Of a DNA stretch of 46,598 bases, positions 8,328 to 17,738 are shown one piece after another; position 1 is the first letter of the stretch; every line of letters starts with the position of its first letter. The translations under genes were made by a program, and so were the position numbers. This stretch comes from an uncultured Alphaproteobacteria bacterium (lineage in GTDB: Bacteria; Pseudomonadota; Alphaproteobacteria; RF32; CAG-239): assembly GCA_910577095.1 (NCBI GenBank), contig CAJTLY010000015.1:1-46598 (forward strand), given 5' to 3'. A model generated the notes under the pieces. The model was not told the DNA's origin. It saw only the letters and a list, made by a program, of their open reading frames with translations, and searched no databases.

Positions 8328-9206
8328 TTATTCCTCTTCCGCATACCAGCAGAACAACGCTTCCCGCTGAACAATGCTGTCACTGGCAAACGACGCCGCC
8401 ATCAGCAAAAACAGCATATTATACAACAAGTCGCCGACAATCACTCCCGCCGCCAAATTTTGTTTGATCATAAACGCAGCAAAGATGTCATAATTAAGAA
8501 ACATAATCGCGTTCAGAATCATCATCAACGACAGGGCGACCAAAATCTTGAGGGTATTTCCGGCAGTACGGTTCCAGAAAAGTCTGAGGGGCGGACGCTG
8601 CCGGCCGTCCAAAACAAAAGCAAACATCGAAGAAAAGCGCAAGGCAACCAACGGCAGCCAAAAACCGGCCGATACCACCGCAAAAAACAGGCTTTCGATA
8701 CGCCAGTCAGGGTTAGGAACCCGGTCGGCCAAAATATAATAAGACAAAATCGGCAGACACAGCATCGCAATTGCAATCAAAATACTGCCGAATATTTTCC
8801 AGTCGCGCATCGTGATTACAAACATTTCTCCTTTGTCAAGCGGCGCGCCGCAAACCGCGCTTTTGTACCATACCCGCAAAAAGACCGATACGATCAGCAA
8901 CCGCAGCATAAAAAAGGTGATGTGAACCGCAAATGAAGACGAACAGCCGAAAAACGAATCAACAACCGCATCCGCGTTGCAATTGTAAACGCTCCGGGTC
9001 GCAAAAGCAAGAATGCTGATCAGCAGCGCGTAAACAAAGCTCAGATATAAAAAACGCTTGAAGCGGAACAATAAAATTCCGATCGGCAAAAAGCTCAGTT
9101 CCCAAAACGGCGCGCTGACCGGATTAACGGAGCGGTCGTCAAGAAATTCGGCGTTGCCGATGCTTTTCAATTTTGCCAGAACTTCATTTCCAAATTTTTT
9201 CATCAT
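8328..9206 (-). CDS. Polytopic membrane protein, unknown family
   Basis: The 292-residue product has about six hydrophobic segments (for example near 65-85, 100-120, 150-172, 180-198, 220-245 and 255-280) separated by short charged loops. The N-terminus is a basic cytoplasmic stretch. I recognise no domain. Its ATG follows the dnaE stop with one base between them, and AAAGGAAA sits inside the end of dnaE, so it is probably translationally coupled to dnaE. The downstream terminator closes this minus-strand run. Confidence 0.8.
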   Translation of the reverse strand: MMKKFGNEVLAKLKSIGNAEFLDDRSVNPVSAPFWELSFLPIGILLFRFKRFLYLSFVYALLISILAFATRSVYNCNADAVVDSFFGCSSSFAVHITFFMLRLLIVSVFLRVWYKSAVCGAPLDKGEMFVITMRDWKIFGSILIAIAMLCLPILSYYILADRVPNPDWRIESLFFAVVSAGFWLPLVALRFSSMFAFVLDGRQRPPLRLFWNRTAGNTLKILVALSLMMILNAIMFLNYDIFAAFMIKQNLAAGVIVGDLLYNMLFLLMAASFASDSIVQREALFCWYAEEE

Positions 9207-9207
9207 G

Positions 9208-12200
9208 TTACATTTCCTTTACTGCTGAAACACCGGGAATCGATTTAAGCTGCGAGATGATATTGCCGCTGGTAAAAGCATACCCCCCGGGCAGTTCAAT
9301 GGTAATATCCCATTCGTCATTATCGGGTTTAATATATATTTTATTCGCCCCTTTTCTATCTCGGTTCAAGACTTCATGCACCGGACGAATGGCGGCAGGG
9401 TTGTTAATGCTGATAACAATGGCGCTGGCAACATCGGCAATCGCTTTGTCCAAGGTTTCCAAATTGCTGATCATAACCCGCGGATTGCTGTCTTCGGTTT
9501 GCTTTTCGATCGTAACGCTGGCAAGCAGCGGCAGCCCCGAATTGATGATTTCCTCGCTGCGCTGCAGGGTTTCCGAAAACAAGATCCCTTCGAAAGCGCC
9601 GGAAGCGTCAGAAAGTTCCAAAAAAGCAAAGCGGTTGCCTTTTTGTGAAATTTTCTTCTTAAAACTGTTGACGCAGCCGGCCAGCTTGGCACGGATGACA
9701 TCCCCGAGCTGAATGTTGCGAAAAACCTCGCTGCAATTTTTAACGCCCAGTTTTTCCATGCCGTCACGATAACTGTCAAGCGGATGGGCGGAAAGATAAA
9801 AGCCGACCGCTTCCGCTTCCAACTTCAGTTTTTCGAGTTCAACCCAGTCCGGTTCGTCCTTCAATTTGATTTTCGCCTGCATTTCTTCGGTACCGAACAG
9901 TGACGTCTGGCTGCTGGTTTTCAGTTCGCAGGAAGAACTGATGTGCTGGATAATGTTGTCAATGTTGGCAAACAGACGGCCGCGGTTTTTGTCCAGACAG
10001 TCAAAAGCGCCCGATTTGATCAGTTGTTCCAACTGTTTGCGGTTGGTCTGGCGGATATCAATCCGGTGAACAAAATCGGAAATATCCTTAAACGGTCCGC
10101 GCGCTTCGCGTTCGGCTACCAACGCTTTCATGTTGGCTTCGCCGACGCCTTTAACCGCGGTCAGCGCATAACGGATTTTACCGTCTTCCACCATAAAATC
10201 ATAGCCCGACTTGTTGACGTCCGGCGGCAGAACCGCAATCCCCATCCGACGACACTCGTCCTTGAAAAACTGCAGTTTATCGGTATTGGTAATATCCAAA
10301 CTCATGGTTGCGCTCATGAATTCGACCGGATAATGAGCCTTGAGGTATGCGGTCTGGTAAGAAATCAGCGAATAGGCCGCCGCATGCGACTTGTTAAAGC
10401 CGTAAGAAGCAAATTTTTCCATCTGATCAAAAATACTGGTTGCCGTATCGCGTTCAATGCCGCGTTCCACCGCACCGTCGACAAAAATGCTGCGGTGTTT
10501 GACCATTTCTTCTTTAATCTTTTTACCCATCGCCTTACGCAGCTTGTCGGCGCCGCCAAGGGTATAACCGGCCAATTCCTGAGCGATTTTCATGACCTGT
10601 TCCTGATAGATCATGATGCCGTAAGTACTTTTTAAGATCGGTTCCAGCTTGGGGTGCAGGTAGGTAATTTCTTCGTCGCCGTGCTTACGTTTGATATAAC
10701 TCGGAATATTGTCCATCGGCCCCGGGCGGTATAACGATACGATCGCGATCAGATCTTCAAAACGGTCGGGCTTGATTTGCTTATGAACGTCCTTCATCCC
10801 CGCCGATTCAAACTGGAAGATGCCGGCGGTATCCCCCCGCTGCAAAAGAACATAGGTCTCTTTGTCATCCAACGGCACCACGCTCATGTCCAGATCAATG
10901 CCATGGACGGTTTTGACCAGATCAACCGCTTTTTTAATGGTGGTCAGCGTTTTCAACCCCAGAAAGTCGAACTTGATCAAGCCGGTCGACTCGATATATT
11001 TCATGTCATATTGGGTAACCGGCATATCGGCTTTGGGATCTTTATACAGCGGAACCAGCAGATCGAGCGGACGATCGCCGATCACCACCCCGGCCGCGTG
11101 CACGCCGGTATGGCGATACAGTCCTTCCAGCTTCATCGCAATGTCAAACAGTTTATTGACCTGCGGATCGTTTTGGCGCATTTCTTCCAACTCGGGGACC
11201 TGCTCCAGCGAATCTTTCAAACTGGGCTGCACGCCCTGCACCGGCGGCGGAATCATTTTGCTGATGCGGTCGGCCTGAGAATACGGCATTTGCAACACCC
11301 GGGCAACATCGCGAATCACTGCCTTGGACTGCAGTTTTCCGTAAGTAATGATCTGCGCCACATGGTCAAAGCCGTATTTGTTCTGCACATATTCGATTGT
11401 CTTGTATCGGTTTTCCTGACAAAAGTCGACGTCAAAGTCAGGCATATTGATACGTTCCGGGTTGAGGAAACGTTCAAACAGCAAATCCAGTTTCAGCGGA
11501 TCGAGTTCGGTCACCTGGATCGACCAGGCAACCATCGAACCGGCGCCGGAACCGCGCCCCGGCCCTACCGGAACACCGTGGGTCTTCGACCAGCGGATAA
11601 AGTCGGACACGATCAGGAAATAACCGGCAAACCCCATTTTTTCGATCACGCTCAGTTCATATTCCAAACGGCTGTAATAGCGTTCGTCAATTTCCTTTTT
11701 TTGTTCTGCGGTCATTCCTTCAAAATAGACCTGAGTTTCCAGTTTGTGAGCCAGACCTTTGCCGGCTTCTTCGCGCAGATACTCGTTCTGGGTTTTGCCT
11801 TCCGGACATTCGAAAACCGGCAGCAAGGGATCGATATACTGCAAAACATAATTACAGCGTTTGGCAATATTGACGGTGTTGGCCACCGCTTCGGGCAGAT
11901 CGGCAAACAGGGCCACCATCTCGGCAGCCGTTTTCAGGCGCTGATTAGGCGAATACTTTTCACGGTTTTCGTTGGCCACGTACTCGCCTTTGGCAATGCA
12001 GACCAGCGCGTCATGCGCCTCGTACATGTCGGTGTCAAAGAAAAAAGCCTCGTTGGTCGCAACCAGCGGAATATCATGTTTGTAAGCAAGATCGATAAAG
12101 TCATTTTCGGTTTTGGCTTCTTTTTCCAAACCGATCCGCGAAATTTCCATATACAGGCGATCGCCGAAGATTTTTTTCAAATCCAGCAAAAAGGCCTCGG

Positions 12201-12678
12201 CTTCGGCCGCACGATTTTCCAACAACAGTCTTCCGACGGTGCCGTCGGTTCCCGCCGTCAAAGCGATCAGTCCTTCGCCGTGGCTTTCGAGGTCGGAAAG
12301 GCGGATTTGCGGCTTTTCGGCATAATTTTTTTCACCCAGATAGGCAATTTTCATCAATTTGGTGATATTGGCATAACCGTCGGCATTTTTAACCAACAGA
12401 ACGATCTTGTCCGGTTCCACGGTCCGACCTTTGGACTTCAGCACGTCATCGGCATCGCTGTTGCGGATATACAACTGGGTTCCCAAAATCGGTTTGATGC
12501 CGTTTTTAGGTGCATAGTCGGAAAAAGCCTTGGCACCGAACATGTTGGCGGTATCGACAACCGCCATTGCCGGAAAGCCCATCGCCGCCGCCTTACTCAT
12601 CAAGGCCGGAATTTTCATCGCCCCTTCCAACAAAGAATAGGCGGAATGCACCCGGAGATGAATAAACTGCGGTTCCAT
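9208..12678 (-). CDS. dnaE: DNA polymerase III alpha subunit
   Basis: This is the replicative polymerase catalytic subunit. The 1156-residue product matches the usual DnaE1 length (about 1160). It has an N-terminal PHP domain (HLRVHSAYSLLEGA, 7-20), GPGRGSGAGS (373-382) and the catalytic PDFDVDFC (413-420, with Asp416 and Asp418 as metal ligands). It also has HAAGVVIGD, YRPGPMDNIPSY, YQEQVMKIAQELAGYTLGG and FNKSHAAAYSLISYQTAY. The OB-fold and C-terminal tail region follows from about residue 980. The start has AAGGA 7 nt upstream. It follows two small envelope genes and precedes a coupled membrane-protein gene. Confidence 0.98.
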   Translation of the reverse strand: MEPQFIHLRVHSAYSLLEGAMKIPALMSKAAAMGFPAMAVVDTANMFGAKAFSDYAPKNGIKPILGTQLYIRNSDADDVLKSKGRTVEPDKIVLLVKNADGYANITKLMKIAYLGEKNYAEKPQIRLSDLESHGEGLIALTAGTDGTVGRLLLENRAAEAEAFLLDLKKIFGDRLYMEISRIGLEKEAKTENDFIDLAYKHDIPLVATNEAFFFDTDMYEAHDALVCIAKGEYVANENREKYSPNQRLKTAAEMVALFADLPEAVANTVNIAKRCNYVLQYIDPLLPVFECPEGKTQNEYLREEAGKGLAHKLETQVYFEGMTAEQKKEIDERYYSRLEYELSVIEKMGFAGYFLIVSDFIRWSKTHGVPVGPGRGSGAGSMVAWSIQVTELDPLKLDLLFERFLNPERINMPDFDVDFCQENRYKTIEYVQNKYGFDHVAQIITYGKLQSKAVIRDVARVLQMPYSQADRISKMIPPPVQGVQPSLKDSLEQVPELEEMRQNDPQVNKLFDIAMKLEGLYRHTGVHAAGVVIGDRPLDLLVPLYKDPKADMPVTQYDMKYIESTGLIKFDFLGLKTLTTIKKAVDLVKTVHGIDLDMSVVPLDDKETYVLLQRGDTAGIFQFESAGMKDVHKQIKPDRFEDLIAIVSLYRPGPMDNIPSYIKRKHGDEEITYLHPKLEPILKSTYGIMIYQEQVMKIAQELAGYTLGGADKLRKAMGKKIKEEMVKHRSIFVDGAVERGIERDTATSIFDQMEKFASYGFNKSHAAAYSLISYQTAYLKAHYPVEFMSATMSLDITNTDKLQFFKDECRRMGIAVLPPDVNKSGYDFMVEDGKIRYALTAVKGVGEANMKALVAEREARGPFKDISDFVHRIDIRQTNRKQLEQLIKSGAFDCLDKNRGRLFANIDNIIQHISSSCELKTSSQTSLFGTEEMQAKIKLKDEPDWVELEKLKLEAEAVGFYLSAHPLDSYRDGMEKLGVKNCSEVFRNIQLGDVIRAKLAGCVNSFKKKISQKGNRFAFLELSDASGAFEGILFSETLQRSEEIINSGLPLLASVTIEKQTEDSNPRVMISNLETLDKAIADVASAIVISINNPAAIRPVHEVLNRDRKGANKIYIKPDNDEWDITIELPGGYAFTSGNIISQLKSIPGVSAVKEM

Positions 12679-12699
12679 TACATTTTCCTTATCCGGCGG

Positions 12700-12855
12700 T
12701 TACCAAGCGACCCCGCTGATACAGCGGTCGGGATTTTTTTCACAAATTTCCTTGTCGCTGTTCATTTCATGCAAACGATTGCGTTTTTCCGGAAAATCTC
12801 CTGCCACGCAGCCCCAAAGCCCCAACAGACAGATCAGCATTATCACTTTTTTCAT
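12700..12855 (-). CDS. Small lipoprotein, 51 residues
   Basis: Reading the minus strand from the ATG at 12855 gives a 51-residue product, MKKVIMLICLLGLWGC followed by a short charged region and a C-terminal pair of cysteines (EICEKNPDRC). The first 16 residues form a lipoprotein signal with lipobox LWGC, lipid-acceptor Cys16. AAAGGA lies 6 nt before the start. It ends 21 bp before dnaE and starts 10 bp after the preceding membrane gene ends, so all three are probably co-transcribed. Function unknown. Confidence 0.75.
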   Translation of the reverse strand: MKKVIMLICLLGLWGCVAGDFPEKRNRLHEMNSDKEICEKNPDRCISGVAW

Positions 12856-12865
12856 TTTTGTTCCT

Positions 12866-13234
12866 TTACAGGTTTAAGTCCATTTTCAACACGACGACAA
12901 TCATCAATATCATAAATATCCGCGCCAGATGGCGTAACCACAAACTGCGGTTATACTCCGCCGAACTCCGCCAGGTGCCGATCAGAATTGATCCGCAATA
13001 AAACAGCATAAAACAAAGCGAGCTGAAATATAAAATGGTTAAAATGACCGTCGAAGTTTCCAGTCCGTATTTGCGGGTGGTATAATATCCGAGGATTGTC
13101 AGCCCACGCAGCTTATGATACAGCATGGTGCCGAATATTTTGACGATCAGATGGACGGCAATCATCCCCAACACGCCAAATTTCCAGAATGTATCCTTCA
13201 GACTCAGTTCACCGTCGATAAGCTTTTTAAACAT
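12866..13234 (-). CDS. Small membrane protein, three predicted spans
   Basis: The 122-residue product has hydrophobic segments near 18-40, 63-87 and 103-118 and a basic loop (WRSSAEYNRSLWLRHLAR). I recognise no family. GGATGGG is present just before the start. It sits between the M49-like peptidase and the small lipoprotein gene on the minus strand. Confidence 0.7.
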   Translation of the reverse strand: MFKKLIDGELSLKDTFWKFGVLGMIAVHLIVKIFGTMLYHKLRGLTILGYYTTRKYGLETSTVILTILYFSSLCFMLFYCGSILIGTWRSSAEYNRSLWLRHLARIFMILMIVVVLKMDLNL

Positions 13235-13319
13235 AGTCCCATCCTTTTATTGTCCGATGCCGTTTATAATGCGGCAAAGCGCCCGATTGTGCAAGTGATT
13301 TTTAACAGTTTTACAGTTT

Positions 13320-15038
13320 CTAAAAATAACGCACGATCCTTTTATACGGCTTAACCCCGAGTTCCTGCCGCACCGCGGCGATTTTTTGCGAAAGCGATGA
13401 CCACTCGGTATATTTTTCAACAAAAGCGGCGGCGGTTTGCGGCGATTTTGACAATTGTACGCGAATCGTTTCTTCCAGCAAACGGTTCAGGACTTCGCCG
13501 ATCCGTTCCAGGTCAACGGTAATTTTTCCTTGCGAGGTTTCCGAGATCACGCCGTTTTCACGCAGATAATTAAACTGTATCAGTTCCGCCACCCGGTGCG
13601 GCAGCATATTGTGCGGACGGGCGATTAAAAACATCCGCCCGCAGATATAGCTGACATAAACCTTATTCAGCGTTTCATTATCAATGACGCCGGCCTTGAC
13701 ATATTCGGGCATAAAAGCGAGAGAAATCGTGTCGGCCTTGTGTTCTTCAATAATATGCTTGTAGGCGCCCAACGCGTTCTGATACGAACTGTCAGGACCG
13801 AGCGAGTGCCCGTTTTCGTGTCCGATCACAAACAAATGGTCGGCCTCGCTGTCAAAAAAACGATGCAACGCCGGATCAACCAGACGGTCAAGCAGTTTGC
13901 GCTCTTTTTCCTTGTCCACGCTCATCCGTACCTGACGGTGATAAACGTTCCGCCGCCCGCCGCCGGTTTTAACCGCCAGCTTGTCATTGTTGGGCAGGTT
14001 TTGGGCCGTCGTAATGCCGCCGCGGCACTGGGCATAATCGCCTTCCAGATCGGCCAGATCGGCGTCAACCATGGTTTGCTTCAATTCCTTGCCGTCCAGA
14101 ATGCTTTGGCGGCAACTGTCGGCATAAGGCATTTTGGCCGCCAACGCCGGAATATGTTTCTTAAACTGCAAAATCAGTTCGGTACCGTCCTGATTGACAA
14201 CCCCTGCCCGCGCACCCAGCATATCTTTGGAAACCGCTTCGATCCCGCTCGCTTCCAAAAGTCGTTTTAATTCGACATTGTCATAAACGGAAGGCGTGAT
14301 CTCGTCATCGTAATTTTCGCGGCTGAGAGTGAATTCGAGCGGCGTTTTCTGTAAAACCGCCCAGTGTTTGTCGGCCAGCATATCCATATCCGGATTGTTT
14401 TGCAACAAGGCCTGTGCCTGCCAGCCCAGATAATCTTTCAGCGCTTCGTCATCGCTGTAGTGAGCCGCCACCTCAAGTTCGTTGGCGATTTGCGAGAACT
14501 GTTCTGCAAAATAATCCGTATAATCAATGGCCCGGAGTTCATCGCCGTGGCGCCGCACCATCGTACGCGCACTCAAGATACGGCGAACTTCCGCCGTTTT
14601 GCCGGCTTTCAGCATTTGCAGCAAAATCTGCTGAAACTCTTCCGCTCCCAAATCTGCCGGATAAAAGTTGTGTCCCGGCAACAGGTGAATTCCGTCAAAT
14701 ATTTCCACCGGTTCTTTATCGACGCCGTTGTACCCGGCAACGCCGTTCAGACTGTTAAACAGCTCCAACGCCCATGTCGCATGAGCGTTTCCGGACGCTG
14801 CCGCTTCTTCCAAAGCCTTTTTCTGGATCAGATTTAACGGGTGGTCCTGCTCCAACGCCACATCATTGATCATCCGCGCAGCGGTAATCAGATGCCGCAA
14901 GGCTTTTCGGTTTCCCTCGCTCAGATTGAGATATCCTTCAAACTGCGGCGAAATCAGTTTGATCTCCAAGGTTTCTTCCGTCATTTTGCGTCTTAATTCT
15001 TCTTCGCTGTAATTAATTTGATATCCGTTAATTTGCAT
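13320..15038 (-). CDS. M49-like (dipeptidyl-peptidase III-type) zinc metallopeptidase
   Basis: The 572-residue product has HENGHSLGP (His407, Glu408, His411) and, about 20 residues later, EEHKAD (431-436), which would give the third zinc ligand. This HExxH-plus-EExKAD arrangement, and FYPADLGAEEF near 125-135, match the M49-related domain found in dipeptidyl-peptidase III and fused to Nudix domains in plant NUDT3-type proteins. Classical DPP III has HExxxH instead. There is no signal peptide, so it is presumably cytoplasmic. The start overlaps the end of the Memo-AMMECR1 gene by 11 bp, with a strong GGAGGT site inside that gene, so the two are translationally coupled. Confidence 0.75.
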   Translation of the reverse strand: MQINGYQINYSEEELRRKMTEETLEIKLISPQFEGYLNLSEGNRKALRHLITAARMINDVALEQDHPLNLIQKKALEEAAASGNAHATWALELFNSLNGVAGYNGVDKEPVEIFDGIHLLPGHNFYPADLGAEEFQQILLQMLKAGKTAEVRRILSARTMVRRHGDELRAIDYTDYFAEQFSQIANELEVAAHYSDDEALKDYLGWQAQALLQNNPDMDMLADKHWAVLQKTPLEFTLSRENYDDEITPSVYDNVELKRLLEASGIEAVSKDMLGARAGVVNQDGTELILQFKKHIPALAAKMPYADSCRQSILDGKELKQTMVDADLADLEGDYAQCRGGITTAQNLPNNDKLAVKTGGGRRNVYHRQVRMSVDKEKERKLLDRLVDPALHRFFDSEADHLFVIGHENGHSLGPDSSYQNALGAYKHIIEEHKADTISLAFMPEYVKAGVIDNETLNKVYVSYICGRMFLIARPHNMLPHRVAELIQFNYLRENGVISETSQGKITVDLERIGEVLNRLLEETIRVQLSKSPQTAAAFVEKYTEWSSLSQKIAAVRQELGVKPYKRIVRYF

Positions 15039-16575
15039 TTTCTTTTACCTCCACGGTTCTGAAACGATAAACCTTTATTGAGTTGGACCAGTAGCTGGGA
15101 CTCATCCCGGCTTTTAACTTTAAATTATTTAAGAATTCCGCCCGCTCGGGCAGTATTTTCCATACCGAGGGCAAAAACAGCCCCTGACGATCGCCGTCGC
15201 GGATCACAATGCCGTCAATATCCGGCTGCAGAAGATTTAGCAAATCCGCTTCATCATTATAACTGATCGGCTCGTAGCCGGTTAAAAGCGAAACCGAAAT
15301 ATCAACTTTTTCCAGTTCGTCAGGGGTAACGGCATTAAAACGACTGTCGCTTAAAGCGGCGTTGTAAGCGTTTTCGGCAACGTCGGCGGCCACGGCCCGG
15401 CGCGGCAACAACGAACCGATACAGCCGCGTAATTCTCCTTTTTCTTCCAAAGTGACGAAAGAGGCCCCCTTGTCAAACAACATATCATCATAATCTTGGC
15501 GCGAAGGCTTATACAAACGACGGTGCAGCACCGCTTCTTCCAACGAAGTCCGGGCAATCCGCAACAGGCTTTTACCGTTGACCGCCGCAAAATCCTTTAA
15601 GGCTGCCGTTTCCCGCTCCAACGCCGAGGCTGCCGAAAACGACCAGGCGCCGTAACCCACAACCCGGGTGCGTTCTCCCGAAGTGTCGCCGGAATTGATC
15701 AGCGCCAGAATCCGCGGCGGCAAATGCATGGTGTGAGAAAGAATCAGCGCGGTGTTAATGCCGGCGGCGCCGCAGGAACGGTGTTCGTCAATTTGCGGCG
15801 TTCCGGCGGCAATTTGTTCGGCGGTTTGGCGGTCAATGACCTGCGCCTGTTCATAAGAAAGGTAATGCGACAAATCGGCCGAAACCACCAGCAGCGTATC
15901 TTTGCGACGCAAATACGGTTCCAAAGCCTCCGCCAGTTCCTGCGGGTTGACTTCGCCGTAGACAATCGGCACAATCTTAAAATCGGACAGCGTTTTTTGC
16001 AAAAACGGCAGCTGAACCTCTAACGAATGTTCATCTTTATGCGCCTTGTCATCAACAACGAAAAGCGGCAACAAAGCCAGTTGTTTTACCGCATCACGGT
16101 CAACCGCGACACGTCCGAGCGGCGTCATGAAATAATCGGCCGAGGACAAAGCGGCACCGTTGACAGCCGCCCGGTGCGAAGGCCCGACAAGGATCACCCT
16201 TTTGATCTCCGCGGAATAATCGCGAAGCGGCTTATAGGCTTCGGCAGCGGCCGGCGCCGAATATTGATAACCGGCATGCGGCACCACCAAAATTTTCGGC
16301 ATTTTGTCATGGCGACGATAACCCGACTGCAAATAATGTTCGACTTCCTGTTCAAGCATTTGCGGCGCAGCGGCATAAAACAGCCCGGCAACGGCCGGAT
16401 CGCGGTATTTTTCCATCGGATCGGCTTTCCTGGTATAACGAGTAATCAGCTCGGCGTTTGAAGATATTTTTTCACGAAAATAAAAATAATTGAGGACCGC
16501 CAACGCCGCTGCGGCAATCCCCGCAACAATCAGGTACAGGCGGCGCGGTTTTTCGTTATCGTTTTGTTGTTTCAT
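15028..16575 (-). CDS. Membrane-anchored Memo-AMMECR1 fusion protein
   Basis: The 515-residue product has a membrane anchor at about 12-34 and a Memo domain at about 55-325 (RDPAVAGLFYAAAP, PHAGYQYSAPAA, VGPSHRAAVNGAAL, DEHSLEVQLPFLQ, SADLSHYLSYEQA). The His residues in the Memo motifs are those that line the metal site. An AMMECR1 domain follows at about 335-510 (FVTLEEKGELRGCIGSL, DSRFNAVTPDEL, LNNLKLKAG). In many bacteria these are separate AmmeMemoRadiSam B and A proteins with a radical-SAM partner. Here A and B are fused and no radical-SAM gene is nearby. The reaction is unknown. It is coupled to the M49-like peptidase downstream and follows the HAD gene. Confidence 0.9.
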   Translation of the reverse strand: MKQQNDNEKPRRLYLIVAGIAAAALAVLNYFYFREKISSNAELITRYTRKADPMEKYRDPAVAGLFYAAAPQMLEQEVEHYLQSGYRRHDKMPKILVVPHAGYQYSAPAAAEAYKPLRDYSAEIKRVILVGPSHRAAVNGAALSSADYFMTPLGRVAVDRDAVKQLALLPLFVVDDKAHKDEHSLEVQLPFLQKTLSDFKIVPIVYGEVNPQELAEALEPYLRRKDTLLVVSADLSHYLSYEQAQVIDRQTAEQIAAGTPQIDEHRSCGAAGINTALILSHTMHLPPRILALINSGDTSGERTRVVGYGAWSFSAASALERETAALKDFAAVNGKSLLRIARTSLEEAVLHRRLYKPSRQDYDDMLFDKGASFVTLEEKGELRGCIGSLLPRRAVAADVAENAYNAALSDSRFNAVTPDELEKVDISVSLLTGYEPISYNDEADLLNLLQPDIDGIVIRDGDRQGLFLPSVWKILPERAEFLNNLKLKAGMSPSYWSNSIKVYRFRTVEVKENAN

Positions 16576-16598
16576 TTTCGGCAGTCTCCGTTAGAAAG

Positions 16599-17264
16599 TC
16601 AGCCGGCCAAATGCCGGTAAAAGTCGCTGAAGTCTTCAAAATAGACAACGCTCGGATCGTCAATTTTTTCAATTTCGGAACCGTTGCCGATAATCCGAAC
16701 CGGCAAGGCATTCACCGCCGCCGCGCAGATGTTGTCCAACACGCTGTCGCCGACAATCCAAACCGTTTGCGGCGTAATATCGGCTTTGTCGATCAACCCT
16801 TCAAGCGTATGAGCGGCATGATCGGCATACGGCTTGTCACGCAACGCTTCGTGTCCGCAGACGACTTTATCAAAACAGCCGGGCTCAAATAACCGGGACA
16901 GTTCCAACTCCAGCAGTCGGCGATCCTTGTTGGTCATGATCGCGGTTTTGACTCCTTTATTCCTTAACAGCGTCAGGGTTTCGCGAACCCCGGGAAACAC
17001 CTTGATCATGCGGGCAAAATTTTGCCGATAAAGTTCAAAATATTTTTGATAAGCTTCCTGAGCTTTGTCGCCGAAAACCAACGGAAAATTATCCATGAAC
17101 GAGTAGTACTTATTCTGTCGGTCACGGGTGCTTTCCCAATCGGGCAAACCGTATTGATCCATAATCCGGTTAACCGCCCACAAACGCGGGGTGCGGCTTT
17201 CAACCAACGTTCCGTCCCAGTCAAACACCGCCACTTTTAACCGGTCGGCATTTAATTTTTTCAT
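16599..17264 (-). CDS. HAD-family hydrolase (phosphoglycolate-phosphatase-like)
   Basis: The 221-residue product has HAD motif I FDWDGTLVESR (Asp15 and Asp17 as nucleophile and acid/base), motif II TNKD, a Lys in the DKPYADH region and motif IV VGDSVLDN. An alpha-helical cap lies between motifs I and II. Enzymes of this shape dephosphorylate small metabolites such as phosphoglycolate or nucleotides; the substrate cannot be read from sequence. AAGGAG lies just before the ATG. It is the first gene of the minus-strand run that includes the Memo-AMMECR1 and dnaE genes. Confidence 0.88.
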   Translation of the reverse strand: MKKLNADRLKVAVFDWDGTLVESRTPRLWAVNRIMDQYGLPDWESTRDRQNKYYSFMDNFPLVFGDKAQEAYQKYFELYRQNFARMIKVFPGVRETLTLLRNKGVKTAIMTNKDRRLLELELSRLFEPGCFDKVVCGHEALRDKPYADHAAHTLEGLIDKADITPQTVWIVGDSVLDNICAAAVNALPVRIIGNGSEIEKIDDPSVVYFEDFSDFYRHLAG

Positions 17265-17378
17265 CCCAATTCTCCTTGCAATTTATTTGAAAATAAAGCA
17301 ATTTGTTAAAATTACAAGGGAAACCCGCACAAAAACGACTGTTTTTAAACTTTCCCCGCCGAGAAAAACGCCGGACAA

Positions 17379-17738
17379 ATGTTCAATTATCTGTTAAACC
17401 TGTTTTTCGTTGCCGGCCGGTGGATTTTTTTCAGCGAAATCGGCCATACCCTGACAATCGTCCTGACCAAAGGATATTATTGTGACTTTCCGCTGCCGGA
17501 AGCACCTTGTTACGGCATATATGCGGTGATAACCGAAATCATTTTTCTTTTTTTGCCGACGGTTCCGCTGTTTCTCCGTTTCGGACGCGGCTTTTTTACT
17601 GAACAGGTCGACACCGGCAAAAAGCCGGTCATTCTGCCGACGTCAATTTTGCTCGGCGCCGCCGTTCCTTACCTTTTGCCGGCAATTGAAAAAGGTTTCG
17701 CCCGGGTAGCGCCGCAAACTTCTCTGATCAAAATTTGA
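17379..17738 (+). CDS. Small membrane protein at the left end of the toxin/immunity island
   Basis: The 119-residue product has three hydrophobic segments (about 5-25, 50-70 and 85-102). An N-terminal segment with GRW and a PCYGIYAV stretch before segment 2 vaguely recall the GW...NIY pattern of the membrane proteins downstream. The C-terminal FW motif is missing. It overlaps the next reading frame by 4 bp. Ribosome binding is weak. It may be a divergent or decayed member of the putative immunity family; confidence in its reality is moderate. Confidence 0.5.
   Translation: MFNYLLNLFFVAGRWIFFSEIGHTLTIVLTKGYYCDFPLPEAPCYGIYAVITEIIFLFLPTVPLFLRFGRGFFTEQVDTGKKPVILPTSILLGAAVPYLLPAIEKGFARVAPQTSLIKI

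Noticed and set aside
10777..12915. 712-codon plus-strand open frame opposite dnaE
   Set aside because: Antisense shadow of dnaE caused by its codon bias; no ribosome binding site or family.
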